Shown here: positions 1-6,844 of the stretch, piece by piece | Position numbering within the stretch: the stretch's first letter is position 1 | Layout: each line of letters starts with the position of its first letter | Source of the DNA: Alphaproteobacteria bacterium UBA2903 | Lineage (GTDB): Bacteria > Pseudomonadota > Alphaproteobacteria > CAAGCB01 > CAG-977 | NCBI GenBank assembly: GCA_002349565.1 | Contig: DEDN01000034.1 | Span: 1-49,993 of the forward strand | Reading direction: 5' to 3' | Length of the DNA stretch: 49,993 bases | Notes under the pieces: generated by a model | The model's database searches: none | What the model was told of the DNA's origin: nothing | What the model saw: only the letters and a program-made list of their open reading frames with translations | Translations under genes and position numbers: made by a program

Positions 1-147
1 ACGGGATATTCGGATAACATCATTGCGGGAATGCTTGGACACAGCATCAATTCGATCACGCACCGCTACACGCATTTGTCGCTGAAACCGGTCATTCAAG
101 CCGCGAACATCGTCAGCGAAAAGATCGCGGAACTGATGGGAATATGA
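1..147 (+). CDS. Tyrosine recombinase / phage-type integrase, C-terminal fragment (cut by window start)
   Basis: The first 147 bases are open in frame 1 and encode 48 residues ending in TGA at 145-147. The peptide carries the C-terminal signature of the tyrosine recombinase family: a leucine-glycine-histidine box (MLGHS) followed by THRYTHLS. The tyrosine of that second motif is the expected nucleophile that attacks DNA during strand exchange. The rest of the gene lies outside the window, so family and attachment site cannot be assigned. It is followed by an AlbA_2 gene and a restriction-methylase fragment, which fits an integrated genomic island. No tRNA gene was seen next to it. I am confident of the family but not of whether the full gene is intact. 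Confidence 0.85.
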   Translation, partial: TGYSDNIIAGMLGHSINSITHRYTHLSLKPVIQAANIVSEKIAELMGI

Positions 148-154
148 CACAGGA

Positions 155-194
155 ACAAACGGGGTGTTTTGTCGGTGCAGGATACCCCGTTTGT
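155..194. other. Inverted repeat after the integrase gene
   Basis: Two 11-base arms (155-165 and 184-194) are perfect complements: acaaacggggt and accccgtttgt, with an 18-base loop. It starts 7 bases after the integrase stop codon. There is no T-run on the + strand; the A-rich stretch at 201-210 would give a weak U-run on the minus strand. It may be a transcription terminator or an island-end structure. Confidence 0.45.
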
Positions 195-273
195 CTGACA
201 AAACAAAAAATTCGCCTTTTCCTCCCCGCCGCAACTGTTTGATTTTATTGAGAGCGGTCTTTGGGCAGGATAG

Positions 274-294
274 CCTTTTCGTATGACGAAAAGG
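274..294. promoter_or_regulatory. 21-bp palindrome upstream of the AlbA_2 gene (possible operator)
   Basis: The sequence is a perfect 9-3-9 inverted repeat (ccttttcgt, atg, acgaaaagg), centred about 75 bases before the start of the gene at 360. Its symmetry and position suit a binding site for a dimeric regulator, perhaps the HTH protein encoded just downstream. It could also form a hairpin, but no T-run follows. The role is inferred from position only. Confidence 0.4.
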
Positions 295-359
295 GCAAAA
301 TTCCTCTTCTCTAAAAGGCGGTTTCACGGTATCTTATCCATAAAGAAAAGGAGATTTCA

Positions 360-1751
360 ATGGCGATATCCGATTACATGAGCGGCGAAAGCAAGAGCTT
401 GGAATTTAAAGTCGCTGTGCCGTCAAAGGCGGAAAATTATATCAAAACAGTCGTCGCTTTTGCGAACGGAAACGGCGGAAAGATCGTTGTCGGCATAGAT
501 GATAAAACAAAGAAAATTGTCGGCGTTGACGATGAAAAGGTGTTTCAAATCATGGACGCCGTCGCCAATACGGTTTCGGATATGGTCGAACCGCAAATCG
601 TCCCGAATATCATGCTGGAAACGGTAAACGGGAAAAGCCTTGTCGTCATAGAAATCGAAGCCGGAGAAAACCGCCCATACTATATTAAAGCCGAGGGACG
701 CGACAGAGGAACATATATCCGTGTCGGCGCTACTTCCCGTCCGGCAGATTCGATGCAGATTAAAGAACTGGAAATCGAAGGGAAAAATCTGTCTTGGGAC
801 AAGTTGCGCTGCGTCGGTTGTTCCGTTGACGCTGCAGCCGTTGAAAAACTTTGCGCCGACATCAACAAATATCGGGAAAAATTGGCGCACGGCAATGAAA
901 GCAAAGTCGGTGTAAAGCAGCTGATGAGCTGGGACGTTCTGCTCGCCGATGAAAAATCCCCCGTTGCGACAAACGCTTTCGCTTTGCTGACGGGCGAAAA
1001 ATTCGATTACGCCAAAGTTCAATGCGCCCGCTTCAAAGGCAAAGACCGCTCCGTCTTCATCGACCGGAAAGAATACGTCGGACCTTTGTATGAACAGGTG
1101 GAAAACGCGTATCGTTTCGTCCTGAACTATATTGAAATGAACACGGAAATCAAAGGCTTGGTGCGCGAAGACAAATACGAAGTCCCCGTTTCCGCCGTTC
1201 GCGAGATGATTATCAACGCCGTTTGTCATCGAAATTACATGAACGATTCCGCAATACAAGTGTCCGTGTTTGACGATCGGATTGAAGTGACTTCGCCCGG
1301 AACGATTTGCCGCGGTTTGACGTTGAAGGACGCTTTGGAAGGATATTCCAAAACGCGCAACAAAGCGATCGCGAAAGTCTTTCACCATATGGGACTGATT
1401 GAAGAATGGGGAACGGGTTTGGGACGCATCTTGCGCCAAGCGGAAAGTTATCATTTGAAAGCCCCCGAATTTACGGAAATGGACACGGCGTTCCGCGTCA
1501 ATCTGTACCGCACGCCTGCGTCAAAAAGTTCGGAAAAAGGTTCGGTAAAAAGTTCGGAAAAAGGTTCGGTAAAAAGTTCGGAAAAAATCATCGACGCCAT
1601 ACGGCAAAATCCGTCCGTAACGATTGAAGAACTGGCGAAAATCACGCAAACGACGACGCGTTCCGTCGAAAAGAACTTGAAAAAGCTGAAAGATCAAAAC
1701 CGCATTGCCCGCATCGGCGCGGCAAACGGCGGAAAATGGGCGGTGAAATAA
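360..1751 (+). CDS. AlbA_2 (Schlafen-like) domain protein with ATPase-like and winged-helix domains
   Basis: The 463-residue protein has the layout of the COG2865 family of putative transcriptional regulators. Near residues 10-125 is an AlbA_2 domain (ESKSLEFK, then FANGNGGKIVVGIDD). Near 280-365 is a GHKL/HATPase-like segment (REMIINAVCHRNY, then a DRIEVTSPG strand and GLGRI). Near 415-455 is a helix-turn-helix (VTIEELAKITQTTTRSVEKNLKKL). Between the last two is a run of tandem SSEKGSVK octapeptides at about residues 388-410, encoded by 24-bp direct repeats. The start is supported by AAGGAG seven bases upstream. Such genes are common beside restriction systems and on genomic islands, matching the neighbouring integrase and methylase fragment. 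Its exact role is unknown. Confidence 0.8.
   Translation: MAISDYMSGESKSLEFKVAVPSKAENYIKTVVAFANGNGGKIVVGIDDKTKKIVGVDDEKVFQIMDAVANTVSDMVEPQIVPNIMLETVNGKSLVVIEIEAGENRPYYIKAEGRDRGTYIRVGATSRPADSMQIKELEIEGKNLSWDKLRCVGCSVDAAAVEKLCADINKYREKLAHGNESKVGVKQLMSWDVLLADEKSPVATNAFALLTGEKFDYAKVQCARFKGKDRSVFIDRKEYVGPLYEQVENAYRFVLNYIEMNTEIKGLVREDKYEVPVSAVREMIINAVCHRNYMNDSAIQVSVFDDRIEVTSPGTICRGLTLKDALEGYSKTRNKAIAKVFHHMGLIEEWGTGLGRILRQAESYHLKAPEFTEMDTAFRVNLYRTPASKSSEKGSVKSSEKGSVKSSEKIIDAIRQNPSVTIEELAKITQTTTRSVEKNLKKLKDQNRIARIGAANGGKWAVK
1529..1587 (+). repeat. 24-bp tandem direct repeat inside the AlbA_2 gene
   Basis: The unit ttcggaaaaaggttcggtaa is repeated with aaag between copies, giving about two and a half copies of a 24-bp unit. 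It encodes repeated SSEKGSVK in the linker before the HTH domain. Because 24 is a multiple of three, copy changes would lengthen or shorten the linker without breaking the frame. Confidence 0.85.
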
Positions 1752-1752
1752 A

Positions 1753-2280
1753 TCACTTCCCGAACACCTTATCCAATTCCTGTTCCAATCGTCCTTCTTT
1801 TGCGGCGGGGAGAGCGTCGTAGAGTTTGAAGTTGTGCTTGCGTTCGGCGGCGTTTTCATCAAATCCCAGAATGAACGCGGTCGCAATCCTGTAAATGATT
1901 TCCGTCGGGGCAAGTCCTAACATCTGCTTTTCAAAAATATGGTCAAGCCGCTTGTTGTCATCGGGATAAAGCCGCTTCATTTTTTCGCTGTTAAACAAGC
2001 GTTTGACGATTTCCGTGATATACAGTCCCGATTTCATATACAAGTCGATGAACGTGTGATCTGGATTGTCAAAACACCCCGGATTTTCGTTTTCGAGCAA
2101 ATCGACCATTTCCCGAACGACCTTTTTCGGTGTAAAGATTTGGTTGTTTTTCTGCGGCGGAATATAGTCGAAAATATCTTCCGCGTTCGTGTCGTCAAAA
2201 ACGACCACGTCGAACAAGTGCCCGTCAAAGTGCCGTTTTTCTCCCGTTTCTTCGTCGATGTAATCGCCGTCGTCGCTTGG
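1753..2280 (-). pseudogene. Restriction-modification enzyme, fragment carrying part of an N6-adenine methylase domain
   Basis: The minus-strand frame from a TAG at 2281-2283 down to the stop at 1753 encodes about 175 residues. It reads GEKRHFDGHLFDVVVFDD, then FTPKKVVREMVDLLE and FIDLYMKSGLYITEIVKRLF, and further on LAPTEIIYRIATAFILGF. FTPxxVVxxMV followed by the YMKSG motif resembles the methylase region of large combined helicase/methylase restriction enzymes. Those proteins are many hundreds of residues long, so this is only a piece. The upstream part is missing: similarity stops where the sequence turns into the 3' end of marC on the opposite strand (about 2263-2280). No convincing start codon or Shine-Dalgarno site exists for the fragment. 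It is best read as island debris. Confidence 0.7.
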
Positions 2281-2433
2281 CTACTGTTGCGCGTCGCGGA
2301 CAAGCTTGCCGCCGTGCTGGGGCAAACGGGACTGAACATTCTGGGACGTTTGTGCGGTATGCTGCTGTCCGCGCTGGGCATCGAATTTATTTACACGTCC
2401 CTGCGCGCGATGTTCCCTGCGTGGATCGGCTGA
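2263..2433 (+). pseudogene. marC: MarC-family membrane protein, 3' fragment
   Basis: The + strand frame ending in TGA at 2431-2433 encodes a hydrophobic run VIAVVAWLLLRVADKL, then VLGQTGLNILGRLCGMLL and ALGIEFIYTSLRAM. This is the last two-helix portion of MarC/UPF0056 integral membrane proteins, which are about 200 residues long. Only about 55 residues remain. Upstream in the same frame the sequence is antisense to the restriction-methylase fragment, so the frame's apparent extension to 1939 is an artefact. The join at about 2263-2280 marks an insertion or deletion boundary that removed the 5' part of marC. Confidence 0.75.
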
Positions 2434-2494
2434 CGCGCGCAAAAGCGGCGCTTAATTAAGGCTTTCCTCCGAAAATGAATTAAGGAGAGTTTCC

Positions 2495-3064
2495 ATGTCC
2501 GTTTTTGATGTTTGTTCCTTTATTTTAATCCTTATCGCCGTCATTTTTGAATACTATTATATTTACACTTTCATCAAGTCCAAAAAAGGGAAATATCCGC
2601 CGTTTGTTCCGACGAAAAAGACGGTATTGAACGAAATCAACAATACCGCTGCCCCTTTTCTTTCTTTGCAGGAACACAAAAACATCGTCGAACCCGGATG
2701 CGGAGACGCCCGTATTTTAAAAATGTTGGCAGATGCCTATCCTCTGCACTCTTATATCGGTTACGAATGGGATTATGTGCCGTATTTTCTTGCCCGTTTT
2801 AAAACAAGGAAATATAAAAACGTCAAAATTGAACGCAAGAATTTTATGCTGGCGGATTATACGGCAGTCGGGCTTGTCGTTTTGTTTGCAGGCACCGAAA
2901 TCGCGCAGGATTTATCCGTCAAACTGAAACAGGATTTGCCCGCAGGAGCAATTATTATTTCCGAAAGCTTCCGGCTTCCGAATTTTAATTGCATACAAGA
3001 AGTGGGAACAGGCAAAAAGAATCGTTTTTTTCTGGAACCGAAACTTTACGTCTATCAGGCTTGA
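2495..3064 (+). CDS. Membrane-anchored class I SAM-dependent methyltransferase
   Basis: The protein of 189 residues begins with one hydrophobic segment (about residues 6-26, FILILIAVIFEYYYIYTFI). It continues with a compact Rossmann-type methyltransferase core, whose SAM-binding motif I reads IVEPGCGDARILKML at about residues 64-78. The start is well supported by AAGGAGAG six bases upstream. It resembles short membrane-anchored methyltransferases of unassigned substrate found in many proteobacteria. It follows the broken marC by 61 bases, and its stop codon overlaps the TTGACT sequence upstream of tail fibre 1. Substrate and role cannot be deduced. Confidence 0.7.
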   Translation: MSVFDVCSFILILIAVIFEYYYIYTFIKSKKGKYPPFVPTKKTVLNEINNTAAPFLSLQEHKNIVEPGCGDARILKMLADAYPLHSYIGYEWDYVPYFLARFKTRKYKNVKIERKNFMLADYTAVGLVVLFAGTEIAQDLSVKLKQDLPAGAIIISESFRLPNFNCIQEVGTGKKNRFFLEPKLYVYQA

Positions 3065-3100
3065 CTTTTTCAAAAAAATAATCACAATGCGTTATATGAT
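3061..3100 (+). promoter_or_regulatory. Candidate promoter of tail fibre gene 1
   Basis: TTGACT at 3061-3066 overlaps the stop of the preceding gene. A -10-like TATGAT lies at 3095-3100, too far from it for a standard 17-bp spacer; CACAAT at 3083-3088 fits a 16-bp spacer but is weaker. The second fibre gene has the same layout: TTGACA, then TATTAT 35 bases later. Start site and exact boxes are uncertain. Confidence 0.35.
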
Positions 3101-3115
3101 TGAGATCGTATTGAC
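3097..3115 (+). repeat. Tag 1 in the tail fibre 1 leader, matching the element at 11698-11785
   Basis: The 19-mer tgattgagatcgtattgac recurs in the same orientation at 11709-11728 with one inserted base (tgattgagatccgtattgac). Here it lies 48-66 bases before the fibre start codon and just upstream of an intrinsic terminator. In the other copy it occupies the variable stretch of the structured leader element of the glycan operon. That leader is transcribed on the minus strand, so its RNA would be antisense to this site. Confidence 0.75.
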
Positions 3116-3123
3116 TGTAAACG

Positions 3124-3148
3124 GCGGGGAAAATCCCCGCTTTTTTTT
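3124..3148 (+). terminator. Intrinsic terminator between the leader and the start of tail fibre 1
   Basis: A perfect 7-bp stem, GCGGGGA and TCCCCGC with an AAA loop, is followed directly by eight T residues at 3141-3148. The fibre start codon is at 3163, only 14 bases later, so no promoter fits between. It must either terminate the upstream methyltransferase transcript or act as an attenuator for the fibre gene. The second fibre gene has the same arrangement with a different stem sequence. Confidence 0.85.
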
Positions 3149-3480
3149 ATTCGAGGTGAACAATGACGGTAAGCAGTCAAACAAACAAAGTGATTTACAT
3201 CGGAAACGGGATTGCGAAAGAGTTTGCAATCCCGTTTTCCTTTTTGGAACAGGAGCATATCAAGGTCAGGCAAAAGAAAAACGACATACAAACGGAACGG
3301 ACGGACTGGACGGTCAAAAACGGCAATCTGGTGTTTGTGGACGCGCCGGAATCGGGGACTGAAATCGCGATTGTGCGCGAAGTGCCTTTGACGCAGGAAA
3401 CTGATTACCGCGATAACGAGATTCTGCACGCGGAAACGCTGGAGCGCAACTTTGACAAACTGACGATGCAGGTTCAACAG
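3149..3480 (+). repeat. Long direct repeat, copy 1 (fibre start and N-terminal domain)
   Basis: From just after the terminator T-run, about 330 bp are nearly identical to 32520-32850. They cover the shared ribosome binding site (gaggtgaac) and the first ~105 codons of the tail fibre gene, with scattered, mostly silent differences. Similarity fades after the codons for QVQQL. Both copies are on the + strand, about 29.4 kb apart, so they could recombine to swap fibre tips or delete the region between. Confidence 0.9.
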
Positions 3481-4086
3481 CTGGCGGAAAAATCCGCGCG
3501 CGCCGTGACGGTTGACATCTTCGACGATACGGCGGCGGACAGCTTGATTCCGTCAATCCGCAAAGCCGTGTCGGATTGCGCGAAATCGGTTGAATCGGCA
3601 CAAGTGCTGGAAACGGAAACGGGTACGCTGCTGACGGCGGCGAAGCAACAGGTGCAAACGGCGACAAAACAAGCTCTGGCGGCGGCAACTTCGGCGAAAA
3701 ATGCCGCGGCGTCGGAAACAAACACGGCGGCAATGTTGAGGACGAAAGCTAACACCGCTTTGGACAATTTGACGGCAGCGGGGAAAAGTCTGATTGCGGG
3801 ATTTGGCATGCCAAAAGCGGCATACAGTACAATCACCGTCGGTGCCAGCGGCGCACAATACACGGCGTTGAAAAACGGATGGTTTTCAATGTCCGGCAAA
3901 GCATCATCAGACGGCGGATATGTGCAAATGTACGTTGACAACAGCATTTGGAGTATGACGACGCAACCCGCGGGCTGGTATTCCAAATTGTTCATGCCCG
4001 TCAAAAAGGGACGGAAAATGACGCTGAAATACGTCAATTTCACATTGGATTACTTGCGTTTTACGGCCTTGGAAGGAGAAAATTGA
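3163..4086 (+). CDS. Phage-type tail fibre protein 1 with T7-like N-terminal attachment domain
   Basis: This 307-residue protein begins with a domain (about residues 1-105) resembling the N-terminal tail-attachment domain of T7-like tail fibres. Its segment TDYRDNEILHAETLERNFDKL matches the T7 pattern of a tyrosine/aspartate turn followed by a helix, and the start reads YIGNGIAKEFAIPFSFLEQ. An alanine-rich, probably coiled-coil region follows (about 125-205). The tip from about 215 to 307 is unlike that of tail fibre 2. A fibre of this type would bind a receptor, normally a surface glycan. No other phage structural gene lies nearby. The start is supported by GAGGTGA, and the stop overlaps the chaperone start (TGATG). 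It converges on an acetyltransferase-type gene of the glycan locus. It may serve a tailocin, a gene transfer agent or a distant prophage. Confidence 0.8.
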   Translation: MTVSSQTNKVIYIGNGIAKEFAIPFSFLEQEHIKVRQKKNDIQTERTDWTVKNGNLVFVDAPESGTEIAIVREVPLTQETDYRDNEILHAETLERNFDKLTMQVQQLAEKSARAVTVDIFDDTAADSLIPSIRKAVSDCAKSVESAQVLETETGTLLTAAKQQVQTATKQALAAATSAKNAAASETNTAAMLRTKANTALDNLTAAGKSLIAGFGMPKAAYSTITVGASGAQYTALKNGWFSMSGKASSDGGYVQMYVDNSIWSMTTQPAGWYSKLFMPVKKGRKMTLKYVNFTLDYLRFTALEGEN

Positions 4087-4454
4087 TGTTTATAGGGTAT
4101 CAGGGAAATTTGGCGGTGATTGTGGCGGACAATCGTGAAGAAATCGAACAAAACCTTTTTTTACGTACCGACAGAATAGAAGAAAAAAATACTCCCGTTG
4201 AGTTGGTAAACGGGAAAATCGCCGTCGGAACGGCCGAAATCACAACGTTGAAAAGCGCGGAAAAACGGCGAATTCGAGATACATATTTAAAACAGTACGT
4301 CGACCCGATCGTATCAAATGCGCTACGCTGGCAAGATATGTCGGACGCGGAAAAAACGGCAATCGAAAATTACCGCTTTTACCTGCTCAACCTGCCGCAG
4401 TCGGAAAATTTCCCGAACGAAGCGGTAAAAAACTTTGACGAATGGCAAGAATAA
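4086..4454 (+). CDS. Tail fibre assembly chaperone-like protein 1
   Basis: The 122-residue protein starts at ATG 4086, overlapping the fibre stop codon by one base, so the two are translationally coupled. Its C-terminal half (KRRIRDTYLKQYVDP, then SDAEKTAIENYRFYLLNLP and a final DEW) follows the pattern of phage tail assembly chaperones: an R-D-x-x-L start, a charged AE-x-K-x-x-x-x-x-YR helix, then proline and tryptophan near the end. Such proteins help trimeric fibres fold and are commonly encoded just after them. A longer frame upstream from 3948 overlaps the fibre gene and is not needed. The counterpart at 34087 is related in the same C-terminal region but differs at the N-terminus, which suggests that chaperone and fibre tip change together. 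Confidence 0.7.
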   Translation: MFIGYQGNLAVIVADNREEIEQNLFLRTDRIEEKNTPVELVNGKIAVGTAEITTLKSAEKRRIRDTYLKQYVDPIVSNALRWQDMSDAEKTAIENYRFYLLNLPQSENFPNEAVKNFDEWQE

Positions 4455-4468
4455 GCGCGAAACACATC

Positions 4469-4491
4469 GGGAGGGAGTTACTCTCCCTCCC
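4469..4491. other. Hairpin with the acyltransferase stop codon in its loop
   Basis: A 9-bp perfect stem (gggagggag and ctccctccc) surrounds a 5-base loop containing the TAA stop of the minus-strand acyltransferase. It sits in the 23-base gap between convergent genes. No strong T-run follows on either strand, so termination would be weak. Locus 2 has a parallel hairpin at 34441-34461. Confidence 0.6.
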
Positions 4492-5486
4492 AAAAAACTT
4501 TATATTTTTGCACTGCCGTCGTGAATTTGTATGTCAAAAAATTAATTAAGCAACCGAAAACAATACTTAATACATAAGAGAAAATGATGACACTTATGTT
4601 GTTCCATCTCGGCCATACATAAAAATTCAACACCTTAAAAAGAAAAAGGTGAGATACATAAATATCTAAACAATATTTAGAGATATTATCAAAAAAATTT
4701 TGTTTTATAATGAAGCAATCGTTGTCAATGATCATCTTCAATAAAACTGAAAACATAAGAATCACAACTATATAATTATTCCTGCTAATTCTGTCTATCA
4801 AACACCAACGAAATATTAAAAAGAGAAATAATACGCAAAAGAATGTGTTTAAATTCTTTTTTAATTTAATTTTTGGAAATATATGAAGTAAAATTCCCAA
4901 ACCGATACAAGAAATTCCGCGCAACAACCCGATATACTTCAATCCTTTCAGCGTACCGTTTGTTCGTTGAACCAAATACGCAGTTGAAATCATTGTGATG
5001 ACGCTTACGATAAAAAAGGCTTTTTCAGACGGGAAAAATTTAAAAACACAAAAATAAAAAGCGCTCACCCACACCAAAACGGAAAGGAACCAAGAGCCGC
5101 CGATAATGCCGTATTCTTTAAAAAGAAGCAGATTGTTAATTAACAATATATCAGACAATGTTTCCCAAAACTTTGTCGCCCCCCCCCCCTGAAACAAATA
5201 TAAACAAGTAATAAAAAGCACAAACAACCATCAAGCAAGGTAAAAATTTATTGTATCTTTTAATAAAAAAACTTTTTATATCCTTATTCTTATTGAAAGT
5301 CTCTATTAAAAAATACCCTGAAATAATAAAAAACATTTCAACCGCTTTTTCACCCATATTTGTGGCGACAGCCATTCGGGGATAAAAACGCCCTAAATTC
5401 ACATTTTGAAATAAGTGAAAAGTCAAAATGAAAAATGTAAGATACACGCGTAAAAAAGATACACCTTGAATTTTTCCGTTTTGCAT
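4478..5486 (-). pseudogene. Membrane acyltransferase (OafA-type), switched off by an 11-base G tract
   Basis: Two overlapping minus-strand frames, 5151-5486 and 4478-5227, form one acyltransferase-3 family protein of about 335 residues. The N-terminal part has the expected first helix with a histidine (LTFFILTFHLFQ) and IISGYFLIE. The C-terminal part carries the remaining membrane helices. The family moves acetyl or other acyl groups onto exported sugars. The break falls exactly at a tract of 11 C on the given strand (5179-5189). With 10 G the codons run SGGGATKFW and the full protein is made; with 11 the frame ends soon after as GNIV. This is typical of slipped-strand phase variation, so I read it as an off state. 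It is the last gene of glycan locus 1 and converges on tail fibre 1. An assembly error in the tract is the main alternative. Confidence 0.85.
5179..5189 (-). repeat. G11 homopolymer tract (phase-variation site) in the acyltransferase gene
   Basis: Eleven C on the + strand are eleven G in the coding strand. Counting codons on both sides shows that the two halves of the protein would join in frame with 10 (or 7 or 13) G. The sequence therefore represents an out-of-frame variant. Confidence 0.95.
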
Positions 5487-5493
5487 TTCACCT

Positions 5494-6843
5494 CTATTTT
5501 GAACTTTTAAGAGAAAAGTATTCGTCGCGCAGAGATAACAAAATATCCGCCGCCTCTTCTATTTCGCAGTGGCATTCTTTAAACGGATTGATGTAGTAAG
5601 AATAAAGAATGTACGTGATGTAAAAAACCTCTTCCAACGAGCGTCGGTTTGTTCTTCTCGGACAAACTTGCATATCGCGGGACAAGCCCCATCCCGCGTA
5701 AAACGGCATTCCGAATACATGCGTTTCTTTTCCGCACATCAAGGCTTCAAAACCGAGTTGCGTAGTACACACATAAACCTTGCTGACATACTCAATTAAA
5801 GAAATCGGATTTATCGGATCGGAATATACATAAATATTGTCATGCGTTTTGATGTGGGAGTAATATGCCGAGCGGTTGCCCGTCATTGTGTCGGGATGTG
5901 TTTTGATGATAATGTCCGCATTCGGGTTTTCATTAATTGCGGCGTTCAGCATTTCTTCAAAAGTACTGACGCTTGCGCATCCTTTTTTAACAGAAGAATC
6001 GCCAAAAGATTGGTCAACGACCAGAACCTTGTCTGCCCCGGCTCTGCCGACGGACGGAACAAAAATCGGCTGACTGTTATATTTGGACAATTTGTTGGAA
6101 ACAATGAAATCTATACATTTTCTTGCGCGCGCTTTTTGTTCTTCCGTAATGACAAGATTTTTATCATTCAGCATATTTTCAAGCATATTCGGGCGCGTTC
6201 CGTCGTAATACGCCCCCAAAGGATCCAAGACAAAACCTATATCGTATCTAAATTTTGGAGAAGCCTTTTCATCACAAAACGTAACGACACTGCGCAAAAA
6301 AGCCGCTTCCAAAAACAAGACGGGCTTATTGACAGTGAGCGATTCTACTATTACTTGCGCCGTTGAGGGAGACGGGCTTATGCCGCCCAACGTTACAAAC
6401 AAATCAGCCCCTTTATTGTCATAGGGCAAGGAATTGAAAGAATACAAAGCGCCGTTAAACAGATATTTCATCCATCCGTGAGAGTGATTCAAATATCCGC
6501 TAGACGCGCCTATCATCACTGTTTTTGAATTTAAAATCAAATTCTTTACGTATTCTGCATTTCGCTCAATTTTATCTTTAATAGAATTGATGTAATTTTC
6601 AACGATAAACACATTATTATAGTCGTATTTATAAATCTTTAGGCCGCCGTTTACGGATTGCAGATACGGTTTCCGATAAACGCAGATTTTAAAAAGATAA
6701 TATCTTTTTTTATTATTTTTTCTTTTTACTTTAAACAACCCTAAAGCAAAGGACTTCTTTTCGTTCGTCCTTCTATAAACGTTTATGCCGAATATATAAA
6801 TATTTACTTCCGTTCCTTTTTTTGTTCTTTTGTAAATCTTCAT
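5494..6843 (-). CDS. KpsC/KpsS-like capsule polysaccharide protein (Kdo transferase family)
   Basis: The 449-residue protein carries a capsule-synthesis (PF05159-type) domain in its C-terminal two thirds. Hallmarks are VLVVDQSFGDSSV, then IIIKTHPDT and the box TTQLGFEALMCGKETHVFG followed by PFYAGWGLS. In KpsC and KpsS these form the GT-B-like site that adds beta-Kdo to a lipid anchor for capsule export; whether Kdo is the substrate here is inferred. The first ~60 residues hold repeated short motifs (YIFGINVYRR, then ALGLFKVKRK and YYLFKICVYRK) also seen in neighbouring glycosyltransferases. The gene lies between a GT-B-like gene and the phase-variable acyltransferase on the same strand with very short gaps, so one transcript is likely. 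Base composition is AT-rich compared with housekeeping genes. Confidence 0.8.
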   Translation of the reverse strand: MKIYKRTKKGTEVNIYIFGINVYRRTNEKKSFALGLFKVKRKNNKKRYYLFKICVYRKPYLQSVNGGLKIYKYDYNNVFIVENYINSIKDKIERNAEYVKNLILNSKTVMIGASSGYLNHSHGWMKYLFNGALYSFNSLPYDNKGADLFVTLGGISPSPSTAQVIVESLTVNKPVLFLEAAFLRSVVTFCDEKASPKFRYDIGFVLDPLGAYYDGTRPNMLENMLNDKNLVITEEQKARARKCIDFIVSNKLSKYNSQPIFVPSVGRAGADKVLVVDQSFGDSSVKKGCASVSTFEEMLNAAINENPNADIIIKTHPDTMTGNRSAYYSHIKTHDNIYVYSDPINPISLIEYVSKVYVCTTQLGFEALMCGKETHVFGMPFYAGWGLSRDMQVCPRRTNRRSLEEVFYITYILYSYYINPFKECHCEIEEAADILLSLRDEYFSLKSSK

Positions 6844-6844
6844 T

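Noticed and set aside
423..1454. Long minus-strand open frame (343 codons) opposite the AlbA_2 gene
   Set aside because: It is antisense to a gene with clear domains. The codon bias of this genome leaves long open antisense frames; the peptide shows no family pattern.
1939..2433. Apparent 164-codon + strand gene
   Set aside because: Only the last ~55 codons match MarC. The first part is antisense to the restriction-methylase fragment, so the full frame is a chance fusion at the junction.
3948..4085. Longer N-terminus for the first chaperone gene
   Set aside because: It lies wholly inside the fibre gene in another frame. ATG 4086 overlaps the fibre stop and matches the layout of the second cassette.
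3163..4454. Fibre cassettes as diversity-generating retroelement targets
   Set aside because: No reverse transcriptase, template repeat or A-biased variable region was seen, and the tips differ over their whole length.
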